From: Sphingobium sp.
GTDB taxonomy: Bacteria > Pseudomonadota > Alphaproteobacteria > Sphingomonadales > Sphingomonadaceae
Reading direction: 5' to 3'
NCBI GenBank assembly: GCA_017745115.1
Contig: JAGIAA010000015.1
Location: forward strand, 1 to 56,340
DNA length: 56,340 nt
In this document: positions 18,208-27,485 of the stretch, in pieces
Position numbering within the stretch: position 1 is the stretch's first letter
How the letters are laid out: the number at the start of each line of letters is the position of its first letter
Position numbers and translations under genes: made by a program
The notes under the pieces: model-generated
What the model was told of the DNA's origin: nothing
What the model saw: only the letters and a program-made list of their open reading frames with translations
Database searches by the model: none

Positions 18208-21114
18208 TCAGAACTTCGCCTTGACGCCGGCGTAGAGCATCGTTCCCAGAAGGTCGTAGGTGTTGGCCACCGTGTTGGTGCCCGGCCACTGGCTGTTGCC
18301 GCCGGCGATGAAGGGCGGCTTCTTGTTGAACAGATTGTCCGCACCGACGTAGAACTCGAACTTCTTGGCCACGTCGAACTTCACCTGGAGGTCGTGATAC
18401 GTATAGGCCGAGATCGCATAAGTACCGCCGCTAGCCGTCACAGGGCCCATATATTTGAGCCGGTATGCGAGCGAGACGGGCCCAATCGCGTAGTTCAGAT
18501 TGAACGTGAACTGGTCCTTGAAGCCGGTTCCAAGCTGCTGGCCGGCGTAGATATCCGCTGCGCCCAGTTCGTTCGACACCGGTCCATTGGCAAACGGAGT
18601 CTGCTCCTGCTTGAACTTGTGGCTGTAGAACAGACCGAGACTGACCTTCTCGCCTTCGCCGGTGAAGTGCGTCTTGAACTGGTAACCGGTTTGAACGTCG
18701 AGGCCCGCAACATGATAAGATGCGGCATTGATGCTCACACCATCGACCTGCGTGATGAAGCCGTTGGCGTTGCGGTGCACATAGTTGCAGAACTCAGCGC
18801 TTCCGGTCGCCAGACACTGCTCCACCGCCGTCTGAGGATCAATCGTCGCGACTGCGTTGTTGACCTTGATGGAGTAGTAGTCGGCCGTCAGGAAGAAACC
18901 GGGCAGGAAGCGCGGGGTCACCGTCGCGCCGGCCGTGAAGGTATTCGTCGTTTCTGCTTCCAGGTTCGGGTTACCGCCGACCAGGCCGAAGATCGTCTGA
19001 ACCTGCGCCAGCGAGTAAGTATAATAGGGATGGGTCAGCAGATAGTTCTTGACCCCCGGCAGGGCAGCGCAGCCAGCCGGCAACGCCCTTTGCGGAGTCG
19101 TGACCGTCTCGCCCAGACCATTATTCTGGTCGCAGGGATCGACGACCTGCTGTGCCGTGTTGCTCTGCGGCGCATACAGTTCGCTGAGGTTCGGAGCACG
19201 CACCGCACGCGCATAGATCGCCCGGAAGTTGATGTCCCGCGACGGCGCGAAGGTGCCTCCAAATTTATAGCTCCAGGCGCTGCCGACCGTGCTGTAGTCG
19301 GAGTAGCGCGCCGCGCCGTTGAGCGAGAGCCGATGGACGAACGGCAGGTCACTCAGGATCGGGACATCGAGCTCGAGGAAGGCCTCCTTCGAGTCATATT
19401 TGCCGATCGTATTGCCGGCCGATTGTGCTGAACTGAGGCCGGCGATCGTGAAGGGATCGTAGACATTCGAGGTCTTCTCGCGATGATATTCGGCGCCCGC
19501 GGCGATGCCGACCGGACCGCCGGGCAGGCGGAATGGTGAACCGGTGATCGAGAAGCTCACAACATCCTGCCAGTTCTTCTGCAGGAACTGGGAAACAGCC
19601 GCCGATTGGCCAGCCGCTGCTCCAGGAACAATGATGCCCTGGCCCGTATAGGTGCCAAGCCACTTGATCTGGGCGGGCGTATAGCTCTGGTTGCCGAACG
19701 GGTTGATGGGCACGCAGCCAGCAGCGCGCGCGACCGGATCGGCGCAAACGATCTGACCAGCGACCGTGATCGCCTGGAGCGACGCGCCGTAATTGTTCAT
19801 CAGGATCGCGCCGGACGTCGTATTGTCCCGCATCTGGCTGTGCTCATACGACAAGTCGTAATTCCAGCTGGAACCGAGATCGCCCTTCAGGCCGATGACG
19901 CCACGATAATAGTCGCGATCGTCATAGGGGCTGCGATCGAAGAGGCCATTCGAGCGCTTCCGGAAACTTACGAAGGAATTCGGGCCGGAATCCGCGGCGA
20001 TCGACGCCGGCATGTACGGATTGCTGGTCGAGATGCCTGGGAACGCCGACCCGTCGAAGTTGAATACCGACTGGCCTTGTATGCCGCCATCGTCAACAGC
20101 CAGCGGCTCGATCATGCCGTTGGCCTTGGTCTTGCTGTAAGTGAATTCCGCGTAGAGATCCGCAGCCTTGCTGAATTCATAGTCGCCAAGCACCGATGCG
20201 ATGTAACGCCTGACGGGCGTGGTGAGCAGACGCAGGGAGGCGCGATTGTAGCGCTGCGACGCGGCACCCGTGTAAGGGATTACATTGTTGTTCGAATCGA
20301 ACGTGAAGGTGGTGCCGGTCGACTGGTTGATGAACGCGCCTTGCGGCGTATAGGCGCTCCCGGTGGGGGAATCGATCATCGAATAGTCACGAGCGCTCGA
20401 AGGAACTGCGCTTTCTTCAACATAGCTGAAATTGGCGACGACATGGCCCGCCCCGCCGCCAAAGCTCCATCCGCCGGTGCCTGACAGCAGGATGCGATTG
20501 CCGTCCTTCTCACTGGAAAGCATGTCCTGGCCGTGGAATTCCAGGCCTTCGAACTTCTTCTTCAGGATGATGTTGACCACGCCCGCGACTGCGTCCGACC
20601 CGTAAACAGCCGAGGTGCCGCCCGTCGCGATTTCGACATGGTCAATGAGATCGGTCGGAATATTGTTGAGATCGACGGCGGATCCGCCCGGTACGCCGAC
20701 GCTGCGGCGGCCATTGATCAGGACGAGGGTGCGCGATGGGCCGAGGTTACGAAGGTTGACCGTGGCGACGCCATTGCCCGAGTTCAGGAAGTTCGACGCG
20801 GCGCGGTCCAGCGACTGACCCGTGATCGGCAGATCGCGGATCGCGTCGAGCAGGTTGGTCTGGCCGGCGTCATTAATGGACTGGGCCGACACGACGGCGA
20901 CAGGCACGGCAGATTCCAGCTCAGGCTTGGCGATGCGCGAGCCGGTAACGATGATGGATTCGCCGCTCGTCGCATCGTCGGCTGGTGCGGCGCCCTGTGC
21001 ATAGGCCGGGGCCGCGAAGACCGCCAGTGCCATACCGGACGTGCCGACCAGTGAAAGTGCACGCATCGCAGCGATTTTCGCGCGATATGCTGCTGTAGTT
21101 GTGAATTTTTGCAT
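18208..21114 (-). CDS. TonB-dependent outer-membrane receptor 2
   Basis: 968 residues from the start at 21114 (preceded by GAGGAGTTTCGCA). Signal peptide (about 1-40, ending AAPAYAQ), Ton box ESIIVTGSR, plug domain with NLRNLGPSRTLVLINGRRSVGVPGG, and a C-terminal barrel ending LLGTMLYAGVKAKF. It is paralogous to receptor 1 but clearly diverged. The upstream 400 bases resemble those of receptor 1, so the gene pair with its control region probably arose by duplication. Transport substrate unknown. Confidence 0.93.
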   Translation of the reverse strand: MQKFTTTAAYRAKIAAMRALSLVGTSGMALAVFAAPAYAQGAAPADDATSGESIIVTGSRIAKPELESAVPVAVVSAQSINDAGQTNLLDAIRDLPITGQSLDRAASNFLNSGNGVATVNLRNLGPSRTLVLINGRRSVGVPGGSAVDLNNIPTDLIDHVEIATGGTSAVYGSDAVAGVVNIILKKKFEGLEFHGQDMLSSEKDGNRILLSGTGGWSFGGGAGHVVANFSYVEESAVPSSARDYSMIDSPTGSAYTPQGAFINQSTGTTFTFDSNNNVIPYTGAASQRYNRASLRLLTTPVRRYIASVLGDYEFSKAADLYAEFTYSKTKANGMIEPLAVDDGGIQGQSVFNFDGSAFPGISTSNPYMPASIAADSGPNSFVSFRKRSNGLFDRSPYDDRDYYRGVIGLKGDLGSSWNYDLSYEHSQMRDNTTSGAILMNNYGASLQAITVAGQIVCADPVARAAGCVPINPFGNQSYTPAQIKWLGTYTGQGIIVPGAAAGQSAAVSQFLQKNWQDVVSFSITGSPFRLPGGPVGIAAGAEYHREKTSNVYDPFTIAGLSSAQSAGNTIGKYDSKEAFLELDVPILSDLPFVHRLSLNGAARYSDYSTVGSAWSYKFGGTFAPSRDINFRAIYARAVRAPNLSELYAPQSNTAQQVVDPCDQNNGLGETVTTPQRALPAGCAALPGVKNYLLTHPYYTYSLAQVQTIFGLVGGNPNLEAETTNTFTAGATVTPRFLPGFFLTADYYSIKVNNAVATIDPQTAVEQCLATGSAEFCNYVHRNANGFITQVDGVSINAASYHVAGLDVQTGYQFKTHFTGEGEKVSLGLFYSHKFKQEQTPFANGPVSNELGAADIYAGQQLGTGFKDQFTFNLNYAIGPVSLAYRLKYMGPVTASGGTYAISAYTYHDLQVKFDVAKKFEFYVGADNLFNKKPPFIAGGNSQWPGTNTVANTYDLLGTMLYAGVKAKF

Positions 21115-21207
21115 TGCGAAACTCCTCGAAACGCGACGACGGACCAGAGCCCTTTGGATCCCGGTTTCATGCGCGTGATGGAGAATTTTTCGCGGCTGCG
21201 AATGTTC

Positions 21208-21273
21208 CTGTAAAGCGCAGCGCCCAAGCCGTGTCGCCTCTTTTGCGCATTTCTGTCGCATTTGCGCAACATG
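21208..21273 (-). promoter_or_regulatory. Shared upstream element of receptor 2
   Basis: Same pair of blocks as receptor 1: minus-strand CATGTTGC then GCGCTGCGCTTTACAG, with the plus-strand blocks starting 58 bases apart (21208 and 21266) and the proximal block 94 bases before the start codon. Confidence 0.55.
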
Positions 21274-21340
21274 GCCGGGAGATAGAGCAATCCGCCTGAA
21301 ATCGCGCTATGCGGCATAATATTTCAACGCCTTAAAGCCT

Positions 21341-21358
21341 TTTATCATTTTCATTTAC
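21341..21358 (-). promoter_or_regulatory. Fur-box-like sequence upstream of receptor 2
   Basis: Minus strand GTAAATGAAAATGATAAA, one base different from the site of receptor 1 and at the same relative position (about 230 bases upstream). Likeness to the GATAAT repeats of Fur boxes is the only evidence for iron control. Confidence 0.35.
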
Positions 21359-21653
21359 GTTAACGTCAATCGGCGCAGCCTTCGCTCAAAAGGCTGTCGA
21401 TTAGTCCTTTCGGCTGGCTTCCGAAGCACGTGGAATTCGGTATGGAAATGCACTCGGCGCAAACAATCTGCAGGGAGCTTTCCGCGCAACCCATGGAATA
21501 CGAAGCAATAATGTTGCTCAAAGAGCGCCCGCGGACGTAACAAGCGTTAACAACGCAATCCTATCCATCCAGCGCGCGGGCGACGCGACGCCGAAGCCTT
21601 GCATCGCGGCCATACGGAATCGAAGCCGCCAAATGCGACTCAAGCTCAAATGA

Positions 21654-21678
21654 AAAGGGCGGCCATTGGCCGCCCTTT
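21654..21678 (-). terminator. Terminator of receptor gene 3
   Basis: AAAGGGCGGCC (21654-21664), loop ATT, GGCCGCCCTTT (21668-21678), perfect 11-bp stem followed on the minus strand by TTTTCATTTG. The stem is identical to that after receptor 2. Confidence 0.85.
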
Positions 21679-21699
21679 GCTTGATGATCCGATCGCCGA

Positions 21700-24600
21700 T
21701 CAGAACTTGAAGTTCGCGCCGGCGCGGAACGTGCGGCCGATCAGACCCGGCGTGTGCCAGGAAGCCAGGAAATTGGGCTGGCTGGTATAGGCCGTGTTCG
21801 GGAAGGCCGGCGCATGTGCATTGGTGACATTGCCGACCGTCGCGAAGAACCGGAACTGGTCATTCACCGTTACGGCCACGTTGAGGTCCGTGTAGATGAA
21901 CTTGCGAACGTAGCAGAACGTGTTCACGTCCCCGTTGGCGGCGGTGTAGACCGACGAAGCGCAGGACGTGTCGGCCGCCGCGTTCTGGTCGGCAGCGACC
22001 GCTTTGATGCGGCTCACATAATAAGTGGTCGTCGTGATTGCCACCGGCCCGACCGTGAGCGTGTTCTGCCAGTTTCCGCGCCAGCGCGGTGTACCACCAC
22101 CCGACGACAGATCCTCCGGACCCACCGTGCCGGCATAATGCTGGACGGGGTCGCCGTTGCTGGGATGCAGATCATATTTCATCGTTTCCTGCACATCGAG
22201 CCGGCTTTCCCACTTGATGTTCGAGGTGATCGGGATGCGCGCGCTGGCACCAAATTCAAGGCCGGCAATGACCGCGTAGTTGGCGTTCACATAAGGCGCG
22301 TTCACGACGAGGAGTCGCGGCAGGGCGTTGGGCGAGAACGGATCGGCACCATCGACGACGTTGCACGAATAGCCGGTCCCGACAGCCGCAACGGCGGCAC
22401 AGCCCGCCGCCTGCGCGGCCGCCGCGGAAGCGAATGTCTGATTGGCGACCGAATAATAGGCACTGATCGCGTTGGACGTCAGCGGGCCGGTGACGATCAG
22501 GTTCGACTTTTTCACGTTGAAATAGTCGACCGTGAAGGTGAGCCAGCGGGTCGGCTCAAAGGCCGCGCCCAGGGTGAAGCTCTTCGAAGTCTCGGGCTGG
22601 ATGGCCGGGTTGCCGACATAGCCACGACCCAGCTGGTAGGCGACCGTATAGGACGCATTGTTCGGGTGCGCCGCTATGAAGGCCGCGTTCGGCGTGTAGC
22701 CCACGAAGCCCGAATAGGAGCTGCGCGAATCCGATTCCGCGAAGGTCGGCGCACGGAAGCCCTCGGAATAAGTGCCGCGTAGCGTTACTTCCTTGATCGG
22801 CTGGAACTTTGCCGTGAACTTGGGCGAGAAACGGCCGATGCCGGTGGAATAATGGTCATATCGGCCCGACAGGCCAAGATCGAACGACTCCAGGACAGGC
22901 GCGTCGATTTCGAAATAGCCTGCCCACACCGTGCGCGCACCATAAGCCTGCGCTGTCGTCAGACCGGGCACGTCGAGATTGGGATTGGCGCTATTGTTGG
23001 TGAGCGTCTCACGGCGGATCTGGCCGCCGACCGCGATCTTCGCGTTGCCCCCTGGCAGCGTGAAGAGATTGCGGCTGATCGACGCGTCGAGCGTCGCTTC
23101 CGCAGAGTGGGACAGCGCGGTGATCGGCGGCAGCACCGCGTTGCGCACCGCATCCGTGTTGAGGCTCGGATTGACGAAATTGTACGAGCCGGTGTTGATC
23201 GCCTTGGTGAGGCCCGCCAGGTTGGCCCAGCCCAGCTGCGTCAGGTCGAGATTGTCGCGCGAATAGGCGGCCTCGATGTTCCAGGCCCAGCTGTCGCCGA
23301 AATGGCCGTTTAGCCCACCGGACACGCGATAGACCTCATTGACGCGTCGGCTGCCAGCCGGGACGTCGCCGAACAGATAATAGATTCGGGCCGCGCCATT
23401 CGCGGGATCATTTGCATAGGCAGCCGCATAGGGATTGTTCGGGTTGAGCGTGCGGCCCGCCGTGGCCGGATCGGCGCAGTTCACGCCCGACGGACAAATC
23501 CACACCGGAAGCACGATGCCCGGGTTGCTCGTCGCGGTCGAGGGCTGGCCACCAAAAGCCTGGGTCTGACGGATGGCGCGCGGCGGCGTTATGATGTTGA
23601 CGCGGTCGCGCACATAGCTCGCGGCGACATAGCCCTCGATATTGTCAGCGAGACGGAAGCTTGCCCGGCCCACGACATCGAAACGCTCCTGCTGAGGCAG
23701 GATCTGCGCATATTCCTTGGTAATATCGTGCGCACAAGCCGTGCCGACGCGCGACGAGGTGTTTTCGGAATAGGTTCCGTAGAGGCAGTTCGCCAGGGGC
23801 GTCAGAGAGGTAAAGGTCGTGCTCAGGTTCGTGACCGAGCCGGCGAGCGGATTGTTGAGGTCGGTCTGGCGCACCCGCGTGACGATCGCATCGGGCGTCG
23901 CGGTGGTCAGCGTGTCGTCGGCGCGGTTGTTATCTCTACCGCCCATCGCGCGAAGATCGAGCGTGTTGAACGGGAAGCCGCGCGAGTTCGCGGTGATGCG
24001 GCCATCGAACTCGTAATCGCCGCCAATGTAGACATTGAAGCCTTGGGCATCATAATCGCCGAAGCCGACGAGCAGATGCGCGCGATATTTCGCGCCGTCA
24101 CCCTGCTCCGTGACGCCCGCTTCGCCGCCGCCTTCCAGGCCCGTCACATGCTTGCGCGTGATCATGTTCACGACGCCGCCGATCGCGTCGGCGCCGTACA
24201 GTGCGGACGCGCCGTCCTTCAGAACCTGCACCTGCTCGATGTTGACCATCGGGATGCTGTTGAGATCGGTATAGGCATTGTGGCCGTCGTCGTTCAGCGG
24301 GAAGTTGGTCGAGCGGAGGCCATCGATCAGCACGACGGTCGACGAGACGCCAAGGTTGCGAAGCGATATGGCCGAGCCGCCAGCCGAGAAGCCGCTCGTG
24401 AACGCATTGCCAATCGAGCCCGCGCCGTCGGCCGAGACCGAGCGCACCGCGTCCGTGACGTTCGTGATGGCGGCTCTCTGCAGGCTCTGCGCGGTGATCA
24501 CGCTGATCGGAGAAGCAGTGGCCGTTTCCGGGTGCTTGAAGAGCGAACCAGTCACGACGATGACCTGATCCGACTCACCTTCAGCGGCCGCGGCCGGCGC

Positions 24601-24726
24601 ATCGCCCTGCGCGTAGGCGGGAACGGCAAAAAATGCCAGTGCCGCACTGGACGTTCCAAGCAGCGCCAATGTGCGCAGCGCAACAATTTGCGAGCGACGA
24701 GCCTTTGTGTTTTCGAAAATATTCAT
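21700..24726 (-). CDS. TonB-dependent outer-membrane receptor 3
   Basis: 1008 residues from 24726 (preceded by GGAGTTCGCA). Signal peptide (about 1-44, ending AVPAYAQ), Ton box DQVIVVTGS, plug with SLRNLGVSSTVVLIDGLRS, barrel ending IGRTFRAGANFKF. It is more distant from receptors 1 and 2 than they are from each other and lacks the Fur-like stretch, but shares the proximal promoter-like element. It is the first gene in transcription order of the three; each has its own terminator, so they are three separate units rather than an operon. Confidence 0.93.
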   Translation of the reverse strand: MNIFENTKARRSQIVALRTLALLGTSSAALAFFAVPAYAQGDAPAAAAEGESDQVIVVTGSLFKHPETATASPISVITAQSLQRAAITNVTDAVRSVSADGAGSIGNAFTSGFSAGGSAISLRNLGVSSTVVLIDGLRSTNFPLNDDGHNAYTDLNSIPMVNIEQVQVLKDGASALYGADAIGGVVNMITRKHVTGLEGGGEAGVTEQGDGAKYRAHLLVGFGDYDAQGFNVYIGGDYEFDGRITANSRGFPFNTLDLRAMGGRDNNRADDTLTTATPDAIVTRVRQTDLNNPLAGSVTNLSTTFTSLTPLANCLYGTYSENTSSRVGTACAHDITKEYAQILPQQERFDVVGRASFRLADNIEGYVAASYVRDRVNIITPPRAIRQTQAFGGQPSTATSNPGIVLPVWICPSGVNCADPATAGRTLNPNNPYAAAYANDPANGAARIYYLFGDVPAGSRRVNEVYRVSGGLNGHFGDSWAWNIEAAYSRDNLDLTQLGWANLAGLTKAINTGSYNFVNPSLNTDAVRNAVLPPITALSHSAEATLDASISRNLFTLPGGNAKIAVGGQIRRETLTNNSANPNLDVPGLTTAQAYGARTVWAGYFEIDAPVLESFDLGLSGRYDHYSTGIGRFSPKFTAKFQPIKEVTLRGTYSEGFRAPTFAESDSRSSYSGFVGYTPNAAFIAAHPNNASYTVAYQLGRGYVGNPAIQPETSKSFTLGAAFEPTRWLTFTVDYFNVKKSNLIVTGPLTSNAISAYYSVANQTFASAAAAQAAGCAAVAAVGTGYSCNVVDGADPFSPNALPRLLVVNAPYVNANYAVIAGLEFGASARIPITSNIKWESRLDVQETMKYDLHPSNGDPVQHYAGTVGPEDLSSGGGTPRWRGNWQNTLTVGPVAITTTTYYVSRIKAVAADQNAAADTSCASSVYTAANGDVNTFCYVRKFIYTDLNVAVTVNDQFRFFATVGNVTNAHAPAFPNTAYTSQPNFLASWHTPGLIGRTFRAGANFKF

Positions 24727-24818
24727 TGCGAACTCCTTCACGCGAAGGATCGCCCGGAACTATCTTGCTCCGGGTCGGCCCCCTAGGAATGGGGAAGTTG
24801 TTCCGTAGCCACCCCTTC

Positions 24819-24884
24819 CTGTAAAGCAGCGCGACCGAGTTCAGCGCGCCATTCGCCCAACCGATGTGGCAGTTAAGCAACATG
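24819..24884 (-). promoter_or_regulatory. Shared upstream element of receptor 3
   Basis: Minus-strand CATGTTGC (24884-24877) followed by GCGCTGCTTTACAG (24832-24819). The plus-strand block starts are 58 bases apart, as in receptors 1 and 2, and the proximal block is 93 bases before the start codon. The sequence between the blocks is not conserved, so the two short blocks and their spacing appear to be what matters. Confidence 0.55.
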
Positions 24885-24931
24885 AGTAGCTAGTTGACTT
24901 CGGCAACGACGTAACTCTATTCAGAAAGAAT

Positions 24932-24970
24932 ATTTCGCGAAATTGCTAAGACGTGAAAGATTTATCTTTC
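24932..24970 (-). promoter_or_regulatory. Two palindromes upstream of receptor 3
   Basis: ATTTCGCGAAAT (24932-24943) is a perfect 12-bp palindrome. GAAAGAT-TT-ATCTTTC (24955-24970) is a perfect 7-bp inverted repeat with two-base spacer. They lie 205-245 bases before the start codon, upstream of the shared element, and could be operators for a regulator specific to receptor 3. Confidence 0.4.
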
Positions 24971-25141
24971 GAGTAGGCGACTGACGCACTGTTCAATCAA
25001 AAGCACTCTTGAGTGTCTCCCACACTCGAATGGCATGGCTATTCATGGGATCTTGTTTGGCTGGGCGGACTGGTGATGCAGTGCCGCCACAGCCCAAGGG
25101 CCTGGCGTTCAACCACGAAATATAATTTCTCAGTCTCGCGC

Positions 25142-25972
25142 TCAGGGAACAACAAATGTCGCGGGGTCTATTCGCGCATCCCGCCATTTCACGGCCCAAT
25201 GCAGGTGCGGCCCGCTCACGCGGCCCGTCGCGCCGATGCGGCCGAGCGGCTGGCCCTGCTTGACCTTGTCGCCCAGCTTGACCAGCAATTCCTGGCTATG
25301 CAGCAAGGCGCTGTTGAGCCCTTCGCCATGGTCGAGGATCAGGAGATTGCCTTCCAGCGTGAAGGGCTGGGCGGCGGCGAGGACCACCACGCCGTCCGCC
25401 GGCGCGACATAGGTCGTCCCAAGTCCGCCAGCGAGATCGACGCCGTTATGATAGGCAGCCGGTGTGCCGCGATAGATGCGCTGGGCGCCGAAACGCCCGG
25501 AAATCCGGGCCTTTACCGGCCATATGAAATTCTGCCGCCAACCGTCGCTGTCGCTGCGCACCGCGCGCGCGGCGACGATCTGCTCCAGCTCGCCCGCGCG
25601 CAGCTTCTGGAACTCCTCGCTGCTCTGCGCCCCGCCCAGCAGCGGTGCATCGACCTGCTCGATCTGCCAATTGCCGGGCGCGACGGCCAGCCGCTGTTCG
25701 ATGACGATGTCCTGCTGGGTTTCGGCGCGCAAAACGGCTTCGGACGGCGCATCGCGATCGAATGCGATGAGAAACTGCCCATCATGCGTGAAATCGATAC
25801 GCAGATCGTTGAGCATGAGTAACATCGTGTCGTGAGGCACGGTACCGCGCAGCGCAACGCCCTGGCGCGGCAGCCCGCTCAGATGGAAAGGATTGCTCTC
25901 CTCCGCAAATGCCCGGCCGGCGAGCGGCAGGGTCATGAGTCCGGAAACGAAAGCGCGCCGAGTGACCGTCAT
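25142..25972 (-). CDS. M23 family peptidoglycan endopeptidase, exported
   Basis: 276 residues. The N terminus MTVTRRAFVSGLMTLPLAGRAFA has a twin-arginine-like export signal. The C-terminal LytM/M23 domain (about 155-276) has HNGVDLAGG (first zinc His and Asp) and HLHW (HxH zinc/catalytic pair), so it should cleave peptide cross-links in the cell wall. The segment before it resembles the usual all-beta prodomain. The start at 25972 is the one giving the export signal; a longer frame runs antisense into xseA territory and is not used. It lies just downstream of xseA on the same strand. Confidence 0.9.
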   Translation of the reverse strand: MTVTRRAFVSGLMTLPLAGRAFAEESNPFHLSGLPRQGVALRGTVPHDTMLLMLNDLRIDFTHDGQFLIAFDRDAPSEAVLRAETQQDIVIEQRLAVAPGNWQIEQVDAPLLGGAQSSEEFQKLRAGELEQIVAARAVRSDSDGWRQNFIWPVKARISGRFGAQRIYRGTPAAYHNGVDLAGGLGTTYVAPADGVVVLAAAQPFTLEGNLLILDHGEGLNSALLHSQELLVKLGDKVKQGQPLGRIGATGRVSGPHLHWAVKWRDARIDPATFVVP

Positions 25973-26018
25973 GGCCGGCAGTATAGCACGCGAAGCTGAA
26001 CAGGAGATGCCGTGCGCA

Positions 26019-27485
26019 TCAATCGAACAAATCGGACTGCGGCTTCGCATCGGGCTGTGAGACGCGTTTTGGCGAGCGGGGGGCCGGCGCAATACCCTCT
26101 TGGGTGACGGCGCCGATCTCGCCGTCGGCGAATTTGAGCGTGACCCGGCCTGCCGCACGGGCTTCTTCGCTGCTGCGCACCAATTTATCGCCGGCCATGA
26201 CCCGGGCGAAGCCTCGCGAGAGCGGCGCGTCGGGATTGAGCGACTGGAAGAGGCGCGAGATTGCATCGAACCGATGCGACGCGTCCGCGATACGGCGCTC
26301 CACCAGGGCCGGTGCGAGGCGGATGCGCCCCAGCCGTTCATGGCCTCGGGCAACCTGCGCCCGCAGCAGAGCAGGCCGCAGCGCGCCGGAGACATCGGCC
26401 AGCTCATGCCGCGCGACGGCAAGCCTGTGCGACAGGCCTCGCCGCAGCCGCTCGGCGAGGTCGTCGGCCCGCTGCCGCGCCGGACCCAACAGATTGTCGG
26501 GCCGGGGCAGCAGACGCCGCTGCGCCTCCAGCCGCTCGCGCGCCCGCTCCATGGCTCGCGCGACGCAGCGCCCCATGCGGGCCTGCTGCTCGGCGACATA
26601 GGCCATGAGTTCGGCCCTGACCGGGACCGCCATCTCCGCGGCGGCAGTCGGCGTCGGGGCTCGCAGATCGGCGGCGAAATCGCACAGCGTCGTGTCGGTC
26701 TCGTGCCCGACGGCCGAGATGACCGGAATGGGCGACGCGGCGACCGCGCGCACGACGATTTCCTCGTTGAACGCCCAGAGATCCTCGATCGAGCCGCCGC
26801 CCCGCGCCACGATCAGGACATCGGGGCGCGGGATCGGGCCGCCGGGCCGGATCGCACCGAAGCCGCGTACGGCATTGGCGACCTGCGCCGCCGCGCCGTC
26901 GCCCTGGACCAGCACCGGCCAGACCAGCACATGACTGGGAAAACGATCGGCGAGGCGGTGGAGGATGTCGCGGATGACGGCGCCGGTCGGCGAGGTCACC
27001 ACGCCGATGACCTTGGGCAGCATCGGAATCGGCCGGCGCTTGGCCGGATCGAACAGGCCCTCGGCGGCGAGCTGCGCCTTCATCCGTTCGAAGAGCTGCA
27101 TGAGCGCGCCTTCCCCGGCCAGCTCCATGCTCTCGATGACGACCTGATACTTGCTGCGCCCCGGATAGGTGGTGAGCTTGCCGGTCGCGATCACCTCGAT
27201 GCCGTCCTGCGCCGCAAAGGCGAGGCGTCCCGCGCCGCCCTTCCACATGACGCCGTCGATGACCGCCGCTTCATCCTTGAGGCTGAGATAGACATGGCCC
27301 GAGGCGGCGCGCTTGAAGCCGCTAATCTCGCCCCGGATACGGACATGGCCGAAGCGGTCCTCGACCGTCCGCTTCAGCAGATTCGAGAGTTCCGAAACGG
27401 TCAAAGGCGCGAGATTGTCGCCCCGCTGTTCCTGCGCTAACAGGCGGCGGGAACTCTCCTCTTCGTCAACGGAATCCTGCGACAT
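26019..27485 (-). CDS. xseA: Exodeoxyribonuclease VII large subunit
   Basis: 488 residues. N-terminal OB fold ([44 protein letters not shown]), catalytic domain with [14 protein letters not shown] and [16 protein letters not shown], then a long coiled-coil region. With XseB it degrades single-stranded DNA to oligonucleotides. The start [11 protein letters not shown] is placed by family alignment of the OB fold. Its ATG overlaps the purD start on the other strand by two bases (CATG at 27483-27486). The small subunit gene xseB is not in the window. Confidence 0.96.
   Translation of the reverse strand: MSQDSVDEEESSRRLLAQEQRGDNLAPLTVSELSNLLKRTVEDRFGHVRIRGEISGFKRAASGHVYLSLKDEAAVIDGVMWKGGAGRLAFAAQDGIEVIATGKLTTYPGRSKYQVVIESMELAGEGALMQLFERMKAQLAAEGLFDPAKRRPIPMLPKVIGVVTSPTGAVIRDILHRLADRFPSHVLVWPVLVQGDGAAAQVANAVRGFGAIRPGGPIPRPDVLIVARGGGSIEDLWAFNEEIVVRAVAASPIPVISAVGHETDTTLCDFAADLRAPTPTAAAEMAVPVRAELMAYVAEQQARMGRCVARAMERARERLEAQRRLLPRPDNLLGPARQRADDLAERLRRGLSHRLAVARHELADVSGALRPALLRAQVARGHERLGRIRLAPALVERRIADASHRFDAISRLFQSLNPDAPLSRGFARVMAGDKLVRSSEEARAAGRVTLKFADGEIGAVTQEGIAPAPRSPKRVSQPDAKPQSDLFD

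Larger units (their letters stand above)
21115..21699. other. 585-base spacer: control region of receptor 2 and terminator of receptor 3
   Basis: No gene seen. It contains the shared element CTGTAAAGCGCAGCGCC (21208-21224), GCAACATG (21266-21273) and a Fur-like stretch (21341-21358) in the same order as upstream of receptor 1. Then follows a block matching the receptor 1 spacer (AACGTCAATCGGCGCAGCC, then AATGTTGCTCAAAGAGCGC), and finally the receptor 3 terminator. Confidence 0.7.
24727..25141. other. 415-base spacer: control region of receptor 3
   Basis: No gene seen. From the receptor start outward: ribosome site GGAGTTCGC, shared element (24819-24832 and 24877-24884), then an AT-rich part with two palindromes (24932-24943 and 24955-24970), and a remaining 170 bases without recognisable signals before the M23 peptidase stop at 25142. 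Confidence 0.6.

Noticed and set aside
14239..24726. Receptor trio as a single operon
   Set aside because: Each gene has its own perfect terminator and its own promoter-like element, so they are separate units.
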